From contig JARWKL010000006.1 of the NCBI GenBank assembly GCA_029961685.1, forward strand, positions 4,960,001-5,024,000: a stretch of 64,000 nt of DNA. Reading direction: 5' to 3'. The number at the start of each line of letters is the position of its first letter. The stretch's first letter is position 1. The stretch comes from Aristolochia californica. Its lineage: Eukaryota > Streptophyta > Magnoliopsida > Piperales > Aristolochiaceae. This document shows, piece after piece, positions 1-10,270 of the stretch. Position numbers and translations under genes: made by a program. Below the pieces are notes generated by a model, which searched no databases, was not told where the DNA came from, and worked only from the letters and a program-made list of their open reading frames with translations.

Positions 1-232
1 AAATGAAGATGATAAAACCACACTTGATTCTACAACGAACTGCTTTGCAATGGACATGGTATACTGTCATTTACTTTCCTATGGCACATACAGATGCTAA
101 ACTTAATACAAGTCAAAAACTATGGTTAACAAAAAGCTTACAGCGTAGAACAGCTAACCAATGATCCGCAGCATCAAACTTCAAGCTTCAAAAATTGCCA
201 ACTGGTTACTGAAAGCTCACCTCCTATCAGTT
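1..232 (-). other. 3' flank / probable 3' UTR of the SUVH gene
   Basis: This stretch lies directly downstream of the methyltransferase stop codon on the minus strand. It is AT-rich and shows no coding pattern. A short plus-strand reading frame that starts here only mirrors the SET-domain exon. Confidence 0.5.
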
Positions 233-3200
233 TCAATACAACCTGCCAGTACACTCATGAGAACCACAAAAACAAGGTTTCTTCTTTATATCGCCATTGG
301 CATCTCGTACTTGGTCTATAGTGTAATTGTAATGATAAGTAAGCTCCTGAAGAGGAGGTATATTTTCTGCTGCAAAAAACATAATATGAGGCAGTGTCTT
401 GTCATCGTGATCATAAAGCAAATTCTGTGCATAGAGATTCGGCGAACAACTATGGTTGATAAACCTGCCCACATTCCCATAATCAGCTGCATCGATTGTG
501 AATCCCACTGTCTCCACCACCTCACATATTGCATTTGTTTGTAAAGCAGGTATAACAGTAGACAACCCATCCCAGAGAGAATGGTCATTATAGTTATTTC
601 CAATATCAAACAGATACTCATCATTACCAGTCCTTTCTTCTGCCTCAGTATCTTTGAGGACCACCCCAGTATACTCACATATGAAACTGCCAGAGGGGAT
701 GGAAGTCAAAGATCGAACTCCCCACCCCCTCGCTTCAGTTTTGAAAACCTCTAGATGGACTTTTATTCCCCGCTGGCTAACTCGATTGTAGCACGATGGA
801 GGGCACTTACATGAGGGCCCACACTCATAAACAAGGGGCTTCGCTTCCACAATAGCACCATCATGGTTGAAAGGAATCTCCCCTCCATTCTTAACTGCAC
901 AAAAACAGTTCTCAGAATCTGAGCACCCTTTGGTGCAATCACAACCCCTTGGAGGTTCAGGATTGTACCAAGACGGATAGATCGCCTTGGTGATGTATTT
1001 GAAAGGGTATGGCTTCTCATCATCAATTAAGTTCACAGCACTAATTGGTATTCTTTCATTTCCCTCAGATATGTCTACTATACAAAGACCTTCCCTAACT
1101 GATGATTTTTTTGTCTTTTTCATGATTCTAAGAGCCAACTCTGGTTGCCCTGGCATTCTTCTCATCTGAAACTTAAATACAGAGCCTCCATGATGCTCTT
1201 TCTCCATCCAATATTTCTCCACTAGATAGAGTCCATCATATGTGTAGGTCGCTACCATCTTTGATTTTGAATCTTGGTATGCATCACTAGCTTTCTCTTT
1301 AAATCCACGGATTACCCGAACTGGTGTCTGAGCTTCCATACTGTTTTTCAAGGCCAGATTTCCCCGTATTAGTTTTTGGTCCTCATGTTTCTTATCTCCA
1401 GATGCATTTTGCCCTCCATGGCCTGAGTATATCAACACATCAGAATTGTCAAGTTCATCATTATAACCACCAGAAGCAACAATGCTAGTGGCTAATTGAT
1501 GTCCATTTTCTTTTAGATAATCAATACCTGCCATATATTGGCGGTGAAGGCCTATAATGGCAAGCTCCACCCTAAAGTGAAACTCATCCCCGAGCTCAAC
1601 TCCAGGAACACTCCCAAGAATTTGTTTCCCAGTGTTTACCCATTTGTTCTTTTCCTTTAGGAGACTGGAAGCCCTAAGATCCACCCGCTTAGTTGTCTGT
1701 CCTTGGTCCTTCGACTTGGATTCTTCTTCTTGCAAAAGTTTCCTACAGCAAACTTGAAACAAACGAAGAGTCTCTCTTACTTTCTTACGAGCATTCTCTT
1801 CGATATCATTATTTTTCCTCTCCAAACTAGGAACACCAAATGGAGTAAGAGTTACACAAAAATCTGGCAACATGTTTCCCAGACGAACACCTTTCTCATT
1901 TACCTTTTCTCGATCTAAAGAATGGTGGTACTCCTTTTTTTCCTTTTTGACTTTGGTTCTATCAGAATTAATCAATGGTTTTATATCTTTTTTGGACTTG
2001 GGAAATTTCTTATCATGACGCCATGGGCAGTTTGGTGCAGCCATTAAAGCCAGTACAACAACCTTATCAGCAAAGGATTCCACATTCAGTTCTTCACTCT
2101 GGTATACAACTATCTCATAATTTTCGCTATTTGATCCTCCTACTAAGTTATCCTTAGAATCCCCTCCCACAACTGAACTTTGGACTACTTTAGCACTTTT
2201 TCCTCTACTATTTTTTATCACACCTGATCGATTTAATTTACTCTCATCAGCACCCACCACTGATCTTCTGACTACTTTATCACTCTTTCCTCTACTAGTT
2301 TTTATCACACCTGAAAATTTTAATTTACTCTCCTCGGGAGCAACCGCTGAACTTCGGACTACTTTATCTCTTTTTCCTGTACTAGTTTCTCTGGCACCTG
2401 AGATATCTAACTTACTCTCATCAGCAGCCACCACCTGAAGTTCATCATCTTGTCCTGATGTGTCCTCAATTTTAACATGATAAGCATGCTCAACTTTAAC
2501 TGTACTTTTGACTTCTAAATTGGCATCCAAAACATTAGATTTAACAATATCCATTGGTGGCACACTTTCTAAAATAGGCTTCTCAGAATCTGCAATAACT
2601 TTCCTGTTTTTGGCAAGGAATTCAAGGCATTCTTCTTTACTAAGTTGTGGAGCATGTCTTCCACAATATGGAGGAAAATCTCGTATGGCCGAAACTCGTC
2701 TCATACAAACGTACTCTTTTTGCTGATACTCCTCTTTAGCTTCAACAGCAGAAGTAGGAATTTGGGGTGACGCAAAATCTTTTGCCAGATGGATAGCTTC
2801 AGTCTGCTCCAAAGCACTTGACATTTTCACCGGCTCAAGCTGAATTAAATTGGGTCCCTCCAAAATTTTTGGCTCATCACTTTTCCCCAAGTCAGTAAGT
2901 TCTCCCAAGCTTTCTCTTGTTTCAGGATTTGAAGCTTTTGGTGGCTCATCTGTAATTGTTTGGTCTGATGGCTCCACAAAGTCTTTTATTACACCATTTA
3001 CCATATCCAAGTTATTTGCAAGGTCGACATCCTGGGGAGGGTTTAAACTTTCTGCCAATTTTGTGTCTTTTAATGGCTCGACAGTGTCAGGTTGAATGGA
3101 GGACGTCTCTATCTTAATATTTAGACTCTCAGAAATATGATCAGAAACAACATCATCGTTAGGTTTTCCTTGACTGAGGTTTTCTGCAAATCGCCCACAG

Positions 3201-3491
3201 CCCGGGGGAAAATTTCTAACAGCAGAGACTTTCCGCCGAGGAAGCTTAACTGACCTGTTATTAAACGAAATCTCCACTATACCTTCATTACTAGTTTTTT
3301 TTGGAGGCTCCTGGGCAACATGTCCGTTGCTTAAACAGCCAGGTTCTGACAAACAAAATCAGTAAAATAATAATTATAAATCCAAGAACGCTCGAGAAAC
3401 GGTAAGAAAATTCGAGGAAGAAGAATTAAAACGAAAAGAAAATAACCCTAGGCTTGAAGGATGGATGCTGACCTGCGAGAAGATGCTCCAT
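233..3491 (-). CDS. SUVH5/6-type histone H3K9 methyltransferase (SRA, pre-SET, SET, post-SET)
   Basis: The product should bind methylated DNA through its SRA domain and methylate histone H3 lysine 9 in nuclear heterochromatin. The CDS is join(233..3345, 3472..3491) on the minus strand. A 20-nt first coding exon (ATG at 3491, reading MEHLLA) ends in a GT donor, and the 126-nt intron ends in TTTGTCAG. The exons join in frame (G+AA), giving about 1043 residues. Visible in order: two N-terminal boxes, RRKVSAVRNFPPGCGR (about 43-58) and RRVSAIRDFPPYCGR (about 222-236), typical of SUVH5/6; a 29-residue tandem repeat (314-401); the SRA/YDG domain (about 580-740, with SGGYND and SDVLIYSGHGG); a Cys-rich pre-SET (about 808-864); SET (about 868-1014) with RFINHSCSPN; and a post-SET CFC/C cluster at the C-terminus. 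The SET motif reads ELTYHYNY where the family usually has ELTYDYNY. The protein is longer than Arabidopsis SUVH5/6 (about 790 residues) because of its N-terminal half. The family call is secure; choosing SUVH5 or SUVH6 is not possible. Confidence 0.93.
2162..2425 (-). repeat. In-frame tandem repeat, three copies of 87 bp, inside the SUVH exon
   Basis: Three consecutive units with an exact 29-codon period encode D/E-ESKL...SG...T/NS-GK-KVV-SS/V-V. The DNA copies are also clearly similar to each other, so the duplication is fairly recent compared with the rest of the gene. The units lie between the second N-terminal box and the SRA domain and are rich in Ser, Lys and Glu, suggesting a disordered linker. 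Confidence 0.85.
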
Positions 3492-3792
3492 TTCGAGGGA
3501 TGACGCTCCCGGTGCCGCGAGGCCGGGAATCAAAAAAGAAACAAAAGGAGCGGTTTCACAAACGGTCTGATTTCCAAAATGCTTTTTCCAGAATATGTCT
3601 CCCAATCGAACATGTTTGTATTTAATATGGCCTTAAGCTCGTGTATTTACATAAAGAGGGGGGGAAAATGTTGCATCCAAGTCCGGATAATTGAAGAAAC
3701 CTGATTCCGGTTTCACAAATGGTTTCTCACTTGAGATGGAAATCCCCCAAATCATTTGGCCTAATGAGAACAATTACATTCATGTCTCACTA
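3492..3792 (-). promoter_or_regulatory. 5' UTR and proximal upstream region of the SUVH gene
   Basis: Only about 300 bp separate the SUVH start codon from the first transposon. The part next to the ATG (3492-3530) is GC-richer, as expected of a 5' leader. No TATA box could be fixed with confidence. The transposon block begins at the G tract at 3793, so distal promoter elements, if any, must lie in transposon DNA. Confidence 0.4.
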
Positions 3793-5041
3793 GGGGGGGG
3801 GGGGGGGGGGGGGGGGGGGACATGAACGTCTGCCGTATTACTCAATTCATGTCCTGAGGTAAGTCATATACATGACTAACATGACTCAGGAGATCATGTC
3901 CAAAGCGTAAACGGTGGTAAATGTTTTCTGCCCAATTTTGGCATTCATGTACATGAAACGAGCACACCCCTCTCATACATGAAACGAGCGCGCCCCTCTC
4001 ATTTCGTTCCCGCACCCCTTCTCTCGGCTTTGGCATCCATCTCTCTGCTCCCTCTCTCGGCTTCAGCATCTCACTTCAGTCTGCCTCTCTATGGCCTCTC
4101 CCTCTCGACCTCCATCGCAGAGTACGGGAGGTCGAGAGGCTCTGCGACGGAGGTCGAGAGGGAGGCCTTCCTCCCTTGATGACGACTTCTCTTCTCTCTC
4201 AGCCTCTCTCTCTTATCCCTCTCGGCGTACCATTGGAGCGCCGCCTCTATCGACATTGCCCGCTAGCTCGCCGCCGTCGCCGTAGACGATGGTTTAATTT
4301 TTCCTTAGTTAGAAAAAATTAAACTATAGTCAAAAAAATCATTAATTAATAATTTTTATTTATAAAATAATTATTTTTATTTATTTAATATATTTATTTA
4401 TAAGTACTATATTAAAATAGAGATTTAATAGTCATAATTAAAATATTATTAAAATAAATATTTGATAAATTATTTTGGTTTAATTATCCCATTGCTATAA
4501 TTAATTAAACCAATGGTTTTAAATTTTGTGACAATATATTATTAATTAGTAATACATAAAATATATTATGTTATTGATAAATATAAAAATTATTTATTAT
4601 ATTAATTTATTATTATTATATTAAACTAGTGGTTTTTAATATTAAAACATATCTTAATGTTATTCAAAAATCATTTATAACATTATTTATTTATTTCTTG
4701 TAATTAATCATGTGCGTATTTTATTGGCTCACATAATTATCATATTAATGCATAATAAAATATCTAATTTAATTAATTAATATATTTAATTATACATTAA
4801 ATAACTTATTCGTGTAGTAATAATGATTGCTTTACTTAATTTGGGGTAGGCATTCTCTTATTTTTTATGTTTTTCTCATGTTGGGGCACTAACAATGGAA
4901 ATTGTTGTTTTCTAGTGCACATGAAGTCGTCAACACTACACCAATCAAGTGTGAAGATGAAGATCATGTAGATGACTGACATGATCTTCATGTTGGAGAT
5001 GAACATGAACTTCAAAATTTCGTTTTATTGACTAATCCCCA
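3793..5041 (-). mobile_element. Non-autonomous PIF/Harbinger-like element, minus orientation
   Basis: This about 1.25-kb unit is an inverted copy of the element at 10271-11697. The two share the termini, a subterminal block (GACATGATCTTCATG, TTCATGTCCTGAGG), a GC-rich core with CT tracts, and an AT-rich arm. It starts with a tract of 27 G (3793-3819) and ends in GACTAATCCCC, a worn version of the family terminus. The right end directly touches the TAA target site of the large host element. A left target duplication is not clear (CTA before the G tract). No coding capacity is visible. Confidence 0.7.
4108..4160. repeat. Hairpin in the GC-rich core of the 1.25-kb Harbinger element
   Basis: CCTCCATCGCAGAG is followed within about 45 bp by its near-perfect inverse CTCTGCGACGGAGG. 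The same palindromic block recurs in the sister element around 11150-11350, so it belongs to the family. Confidence 0.6.
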
Positions 5042-5333
5042 TAAAAGGGGGTTAGTCAACAAACATGAAATTTGAAGTTTATTTTTATCTTCATTTCAAT
5101 CATTTACATGAACTTCATCTACGAAATGGGTGTTTATGGGGGGTTAGTCCACAATGAAGTGGAATGAATTCCCCCCGCATTACCTAGGTCATCATAAATA
5201 AGGTGTTAGTGCAAAATGAATTGAATTGAAGCCAGATAACACCGTTTCATCTCCTCAGGCAAAAACGACGGAAACTTGATTCCATCCATTTTTTCAAATC
5301 ATCGACTTACCGCAAGCGACGGCGTCGCTTCTT

Positions 5334-5375
5334 CCCCCCCCCCCCCCCCCCCCCCCCCCCCACCCCCCCCACCCC
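5334..5375. repeat. C homopolymer tract (28 C, then C-rich)
   Basis: An uninterrupted run of 28 C is followed by ACCCCCCCC and ACCCC. It lies just upstream of the CT-rich leader of the 4.5-kb element. The exact length is probably unreliable in any assembly. Confidence 0.9.
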
Positions 5376-6065
5376 GAAACTAAAAATCCTTTCTCATTTC
5401 CACTTTCTCCTCTCCTCTGCTCGCCCTTCGTCTCCCGACGAATTTTTTCGCCCGACCTTCTTCTCTCATTTTCGCTCTCTGCTCCCTCTGCTCCTCTCGC
5501 TCGGCTCTCGTCTTCGTTCTCTGCTCCCTCTACTCTCTCGCCTTTATCTCTCGTTTTCGCCCCATCTCCCTCTCTCGTCTCTTTCTCTCTCGGCCTTTCT
5601 CTTCCTCTCCCTCTCTCGTCTCCCTCTCTCTTTTCCCTCTAGGCCTCCATCTCTTTTCACTCTCAGCCTCCCTCTTCCTTCTCGTTCTCACTCTTCTCTT
5701 TCCTCCTCCCCCGATTTCTTTTGATTTAACCTATTTTGGTTTCGATACCCTTCGATTTCCTTCAATCTTCTTCGATTTTCGACAGTAGGCATCGATTTCT
5801 TCCATTGGGCTTACATTTCCCCATTCGGCGGTGATTTTCCCCAAATTTCAGAAGGTAATCCGAAACCCTAAATTTTTTTTCAACTAATTTAGTTTTGTGT
5901 TTGAGTTAATTTTAATTTTTGTGCGTAATTTATCTTGATTGTGGCCAAATTTTGGGATGTAGGGTTAGGGTTTATGGGATTTAGGGTTCAAATTCGTGTT
6001 GATAGGGTTTAATTTCGGGATTAGAGTTGGGATTTGGGACTTTTAGGGTTTTAAGGTCTAGGGTT
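5376..6065 (+). other. CT-rich leader and start of leader intron of the 4.5-kb Harbinger element
   Basis: CT-rich sequence (5390-5720) leads into TTTTCCCCAAATTTCAGAAG and a GT donor-like site near 5855, then GGGTTTAGGG-type repeats (5940-6065). The same order and wording recur at 11800-12420 in the host element ahead of its genes. I infer a shared 5' UTR with an intron. Confidence 0.6.
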
Positions 6066-6639
6066 TAGTTTTGAAGAGTAGCTTTTGTTTAGGATTGAAC
6101 GACGTAGATCGTCTCTCTCTTGCAGTAATCTTGTTTGGAGCATTAGCCAAGGCAACCTTGAATCAGTTGCCTGGGATGAAAGTCAAATATCCCGTGAGAG
6201 TGATCCTCTGTTTTCTGTCTTTCAAACCAAGTCTGTTGCAAGTTACAGCAGAGCAGAGATGCTATAATTGATATTGCCTCTGGGTTTGTCTCAGAATCTA
6301 CAGTCAAAGACGGGAGGTCCATTGCTGTACTTGCAATGCTTCCAATACCTTGTGACTTCTTTTCTAAGCTAGGCCAGGTTGATGGTCTTGGAGCTTGTAG
6401 ACATGGCCTAATTCTATTCTATACTTGAATCACTGGCTCTAAACAATTTTTTCCTCCAAACTTGATCTTGCAAACTGTTTATGACAATAACAGACCGAAA
6501 TGGTTTGCAAATAGCCTCTGTAGCTCCACCAAACTCATTTCATTCAAAATTTCTTCTGTAGAACATAGGGGCCATGTAGATACCGACTGATACAAAATAA
6601 TGCACAATTAAGTTATAAGTGAAACCAATTTTCTTACTC

Positions 6640-7060
6640 TAATATAAATTAGCAATAACTTTGAAGAAACATGTAGTAGTTTCTGTAAGCATACATATGG
6701 CTTATATAATTCGAAGTGTGGTCCTTGGTTCAGTGTTGATGAGAGAAAATGCAATTGCCAGTCTCTCACTATGACTACAGAGACTTTCCTCCTTTTCTTC
6801 TGAATTCAGGCCATGCAACACAGACTGTGTCAGGGAGAAGACCCGCATCCTTCAACTTCTTCTCCAAACTCAGCTTTTGCAAATATCTCCTAGACAGAGA
6901 GCATGATGTCTACCCTTAATATCAATTTCATTGTAGCCATGTGGCTTAACTAATCCTGCTTTTCTCATCACTTGTTGAATCCTAGCAATTTCTCTCCTGT
7001 TTCCTTTCCAGTAGTGGTGTTTGTTGTCTTGGATTATCTTGAGAATTTTTCCGGGGTTGG
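6640..7060 (-). pseudogene. Fragment of a DYW-class PPR gene (E/E+ and DYW start), antisense inside the Harbinger element
   Basis: Read on the minus strand, 7060-6840 gives an E-motif pattern: MRKAGLVKPHGYNEIDIKG, then HHALCLGD, then [10 protein letters not shown]. After a frame change it continues with [21 protein letters not shown] and an RII ending. In intact plant organelle RNA-editing factors the same order is K.G..K..G.SWIE, H.F..GD, K..GY.PDT, HSE+LA.AFGL. Frameshifts and stops break it. It is the 3' part of such a gene, probably captured or inserted. The family call rests on motif order and spacing; an exact parent gene cannot be named. Confidence 0.6.
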
Positions 7061-7294
7061 TTTCTTATGGTATATTGGTGTCATTTCCAGAACAAGACAC
7101 AAGGAACTTTCCTTTAGGGCATTAGTAAAATTGTAGAAGCAGGTGTTGCTGCTGAGGATTCTAAAAGTCCTTGGTTCTGCTGGTTTTCTTGAAAAATATT
7201 TTTTCCTTGCAGAAGTTTACATGTAGAACTGGTCAAATTTATTTTGTTGCGATAACAGATTTGTCTTGAGAACTGTTACTGATCAGTTGATTTT

Positions 7295-7865
7295 ATTTCT
7301 CAGGTGCTAAGTTGTGAATGCTCTCTAATCTTCTTGGTAACTCAGGATCCCTCACAGCAATCTCAAAAAAAAAAAAAGTGGCGCTTGGCAGCTTGCAGAA
7401 CAATGCTGCAGAAATACTCTGTAGGAGACGGTTGTTGTCTTTTTGGTGCAGATGGAACAACTTTTTCCCTATTACCATCAATGGTTTATCCAGATTCAAG
7501 ATTAGGTTAGTGATTGCTGAAGAAATGTTTGTGAGAAGATTATAATCATCCAGTTTTGGCTAGTGGATTTCTGCAATCTGCTATTTGTATCTTCTTAATA
7601 TCCTTGTTGCTTGTCTATTGAGTTCACTGCTACACAAGTTATTGTTCTTTCTAGAAATGCTTAGGCATGTTACATCTGAAGAGGAAATAGATGTATTCAA
7701 GGAATGGACATCTAGGAGGTGGTGGAAAGAAAGAAAGAAGGCTTCTAAAGCTAGAAATAATTTGCATATGAGTTTCAGTGAACATGGAACCAGAATGGTT
7801 TTACATGATGGCTCACCTTTAGGTTTCTTCTGCATTTTTCTCTGTATGGGAGAGTAGTGCATTCA
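7295..7865 (+). other. Unidentified exon-like segments in the cargo of the 4.5-kb element
   Basis: Two stretches look like former exons. One is 7318-7545, open over 75 codons. The other is around 7655-7830, reading EMLRHVTSEEEIDVFKEW and continuing with many Lys and Arg, ending near a GT after 7821. They lie where the transposase should be, but I do not recognise any Harbinger or host protein in them. They may come from the same or a different captured gene as the antisense PPR piece. Confidence 0.3.
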
Positions 7866-8349
7866 TTGTGTTGCTTTCTGTTCAAACTTTGTTTTCTTTG
7901 TCACTTCCAAATCTGCTAGAGAAACTAGCTTTGATCCTAATTTCTGTCTCAAAGTTTTTCCTTTTCTAATCCTATTGTACCATGATTCCTTGGGGTTCCA
8001 TGGACTGTTTGATCGAGGTGAGTTTGCCACAGAGAACCCCAAGGATAATAAACTAATACAATAGGAACCCCAAGGAAACTAATACAGTAATCATAAACTG
8101 ACAACTTAAGCACATTAAGAACTAATACTATACTTCTAACACTCCAATAACGTGAAAAATCTGAATTTTCCTTGCAATGGTTTCCTTCCTCTTGCAAAGT
8201 CCTATGCTGCTTTAGTTGATACATGTTAAGGCACTGAACGCATATCCATTGAAGACCCATTGATGTTGGCCATTGTGGGATGTCATCACTCTGCTTCTTT
8301 TGAATTTTCTGTTCTACTTCTAATAAAAAAACAGATCACAACCCATGGA

Positions 8350-9465
8350 AGCTGTATTTCATTAGTATAATAATTTATAATAAATTGTAATCATTAATTG
8401 GATTAATTATGTAATTTCTATAATTAATTAAACAATTAGGTTTATTTATTATATTCCCTTATGTTATTTTTTAATTTTTATTAATTTTATATAATTTATT
8501 CTAGTCACACATAATTATTTATAATGAATTTTAATCATTAATTGGTTAATTATCCAATTTCTAAAATTAATTAAACCATTATGTTTATTTATTATATTCC
8601 CTTATGCTATTTTTTAATTTGTATTAATTTTATATAATATATTCTAGTCACACGTAATTAGTATGTTAATTTATAATGAATTATAATCATTAATTGGTTA
8701 ATTATCCAATTTCTAAAATTAATTAAACCATTATGTTTATTTATTATATTCCCTTATGCTTTTTTAATTTTTATTAATTTTATATAATATATTCTAGTCA
8801 CGTAATTAGTATATTAATTTATAATGAATTGTAATTGTTAATTGGTTAATTATCCAATTGATATAATTAATTAAACAATTAGGTTTATTTATTATATTCC
8901 CTTATGTTATTTTTTAATTTTTATTAATTTTATATAATTTATTCTAGTCACACGTAATTAGTATGTTAATTTATAATGAATTGTAATCATTAATTGGTTA
9001 ATTATCCAATTTCTAAAATTAATTAAACCATTTTTATTTATTTATTATATTCCCTTATGCTATTTTTTAATTTTTATTAATTTTATATAATATATTCTAG
9101 TCACGTAATTAGTATATTATTTTATAATGAATTGTAATCGTTAATTGGTTAATTATCCAATTGTTATAATTAATTAAACCATTAGGTTTATTTATTATAT
9201 TCCCTTATGTTATTTTTTAATTTTTTTAAATTTTATATAATTTATTCATGTCACACATAATTATTGTTTTAATTTATAATAAACTATAATCATTAATTGG
9301 TTTAACTATCCAATTGTTATAAGTAATTAAACCATTATGTTTATTTATTATATTTCCTTATGTTATTTTTAAATTTTTTATTAATTTTATATAATTTATT
9401 GTAGTCACACATAATTATTGTTTTAATTTATAATAAACTATAATCATAAAAGGTTACTCATTCTC
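8350..9465. repeat. Tandem array of about 150-bp AT-rich units (seven copies) near the right end of the 4.5-kb element
   Basis: The phrase CTAGTCAC(AC)GTAATT or a close variant recurs at about 8501, 8644, 8794, 8944, 9097, 9248 and 9401. The spacings are 143, 150, 150, 153, 151 and 153 bp. Each unit also carries TTAATTGGTTAATTATCC and TTATTATATTCCCTTATG. The array ends about 170 bp before the right terminus. The unit differs from the long inverted repeats of the host element. Confidence 0.9.
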
Positions 9466-9636
9466 TTCTTTATTTTGAAAAGGACACTAAAATCTGTTTT
9501 CCAAGCACTAACACTGGAATCTGTTTTCCAACCACTTCAACTGGCGTGGACTAATACCCAAACATGAGTTGAAGTGGAAGCAATTCATTTCACTTCAATT
9601 CAATTTTCCACTTCATTGTGGACTAACCCCCCCTTA

Positions 9637-10267
9637 GTGTGGACGAGTTCATGTCCACTGGAAAACAGTTTCCAATGTTAGTGCCCCCAAATAAGAAAAA
9701 TGTGAAAAATAAGAGAATTAGTATCTTGTAAAGTATATTTAATTAAAATATAAAACTTAAACATTAAATTAGGTAAAATAAACATTGTTACTACACGAAT
9801 AACTAATTTAATGTATAAATAAAATAAACTAATATACTAATTAATTGAATTATATATTATATTAGTTAATGGTTACTGTTTATTATACATTAATACAGTA
9901 ATTGTGTGAGCCAATTAACAATGCACAAGTTTAATCATAAAAAAAAATAACATTAAAAAAACATAAACGAATATAATATAATTAGTTATTAATTTATTAA
10001 TAATATATAGTATTCATTAACATAAAAAAGTCATGATTAAATAGGAAAAAACTATCAAATGCTAACTTTAACACACTATATATTTTTTTAGTATTATTAA
10101 TTAATAATATTTTTACATTAAATTTAAAACCATTGATTTTATTAATTATAAAAATGAATTAATTAAACAAAGTGCATGAGTTAACAACTTTATTAATAAG
10201 TTTCCTAATCAGCAGTTGAGATAAAGCTCAAGAAACCTGTGTAGCAAGTTCAAGTCATGTAGATGAC
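9637..10267 (+). repeat. Remainder of the left long inverted repeat of the host Harbinger element
   Basis: After the TTA duplication, the family's left-arm sequence resumes with CCAATGTTAGTGCCCC, AAGAGAAT and ATTACTACACGAATAA. These match, in inverse orientation, the right arm at about 14930-15660. Together with 5045-5136 it forms one inverted repeat. It is cut at 10267 by the next insertion. Confidence 0.75.
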
Positions 10268-10270
10268 TAA

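Larger units (their letters stand above)
5137..9633 (+). mobile_element. 4.5-kb non-autonomous PIF/Harbinger element carrying foreign gene fragments
   Basis: TTA duplicates lie at 5134-5136 and 9634-9636. The termini match perfectly over 27 bp (5138-5164 with 9606-9632 region), starting GGGGGGTTAGTCCACAAT. The insertion splits the host element's left inverted repeat; the flanks rejoin into continuous family sequence. The CT-rich leader and the intron start (about 5700-6060) match the host's leader (about 12100-12420), so this is a relative that kept the 5' region. The transposase is absent. From about 6070 to 8350 it carries unrelated sequence, including an antisense DYW-PPR fragment, then an AT-rich tandem array. 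This layout resembles Pack-type elements. Confidence 0.85.

Noticed and set aside
161..1026. Open frames of 87-127 codons on both strands over the SUVH 3' part
   Set aside because: They lie in other frames of the SET and pre-SET coding exon and have no family resemblance.
3842..4285. Open frames of 64-75 codons in the 1.25-kb Harbinger core
   Set aside because: Ser/Pro/Arg-rich readings come from CT/GA tracts and recur in all frames; the sister element does not keep the same frames.
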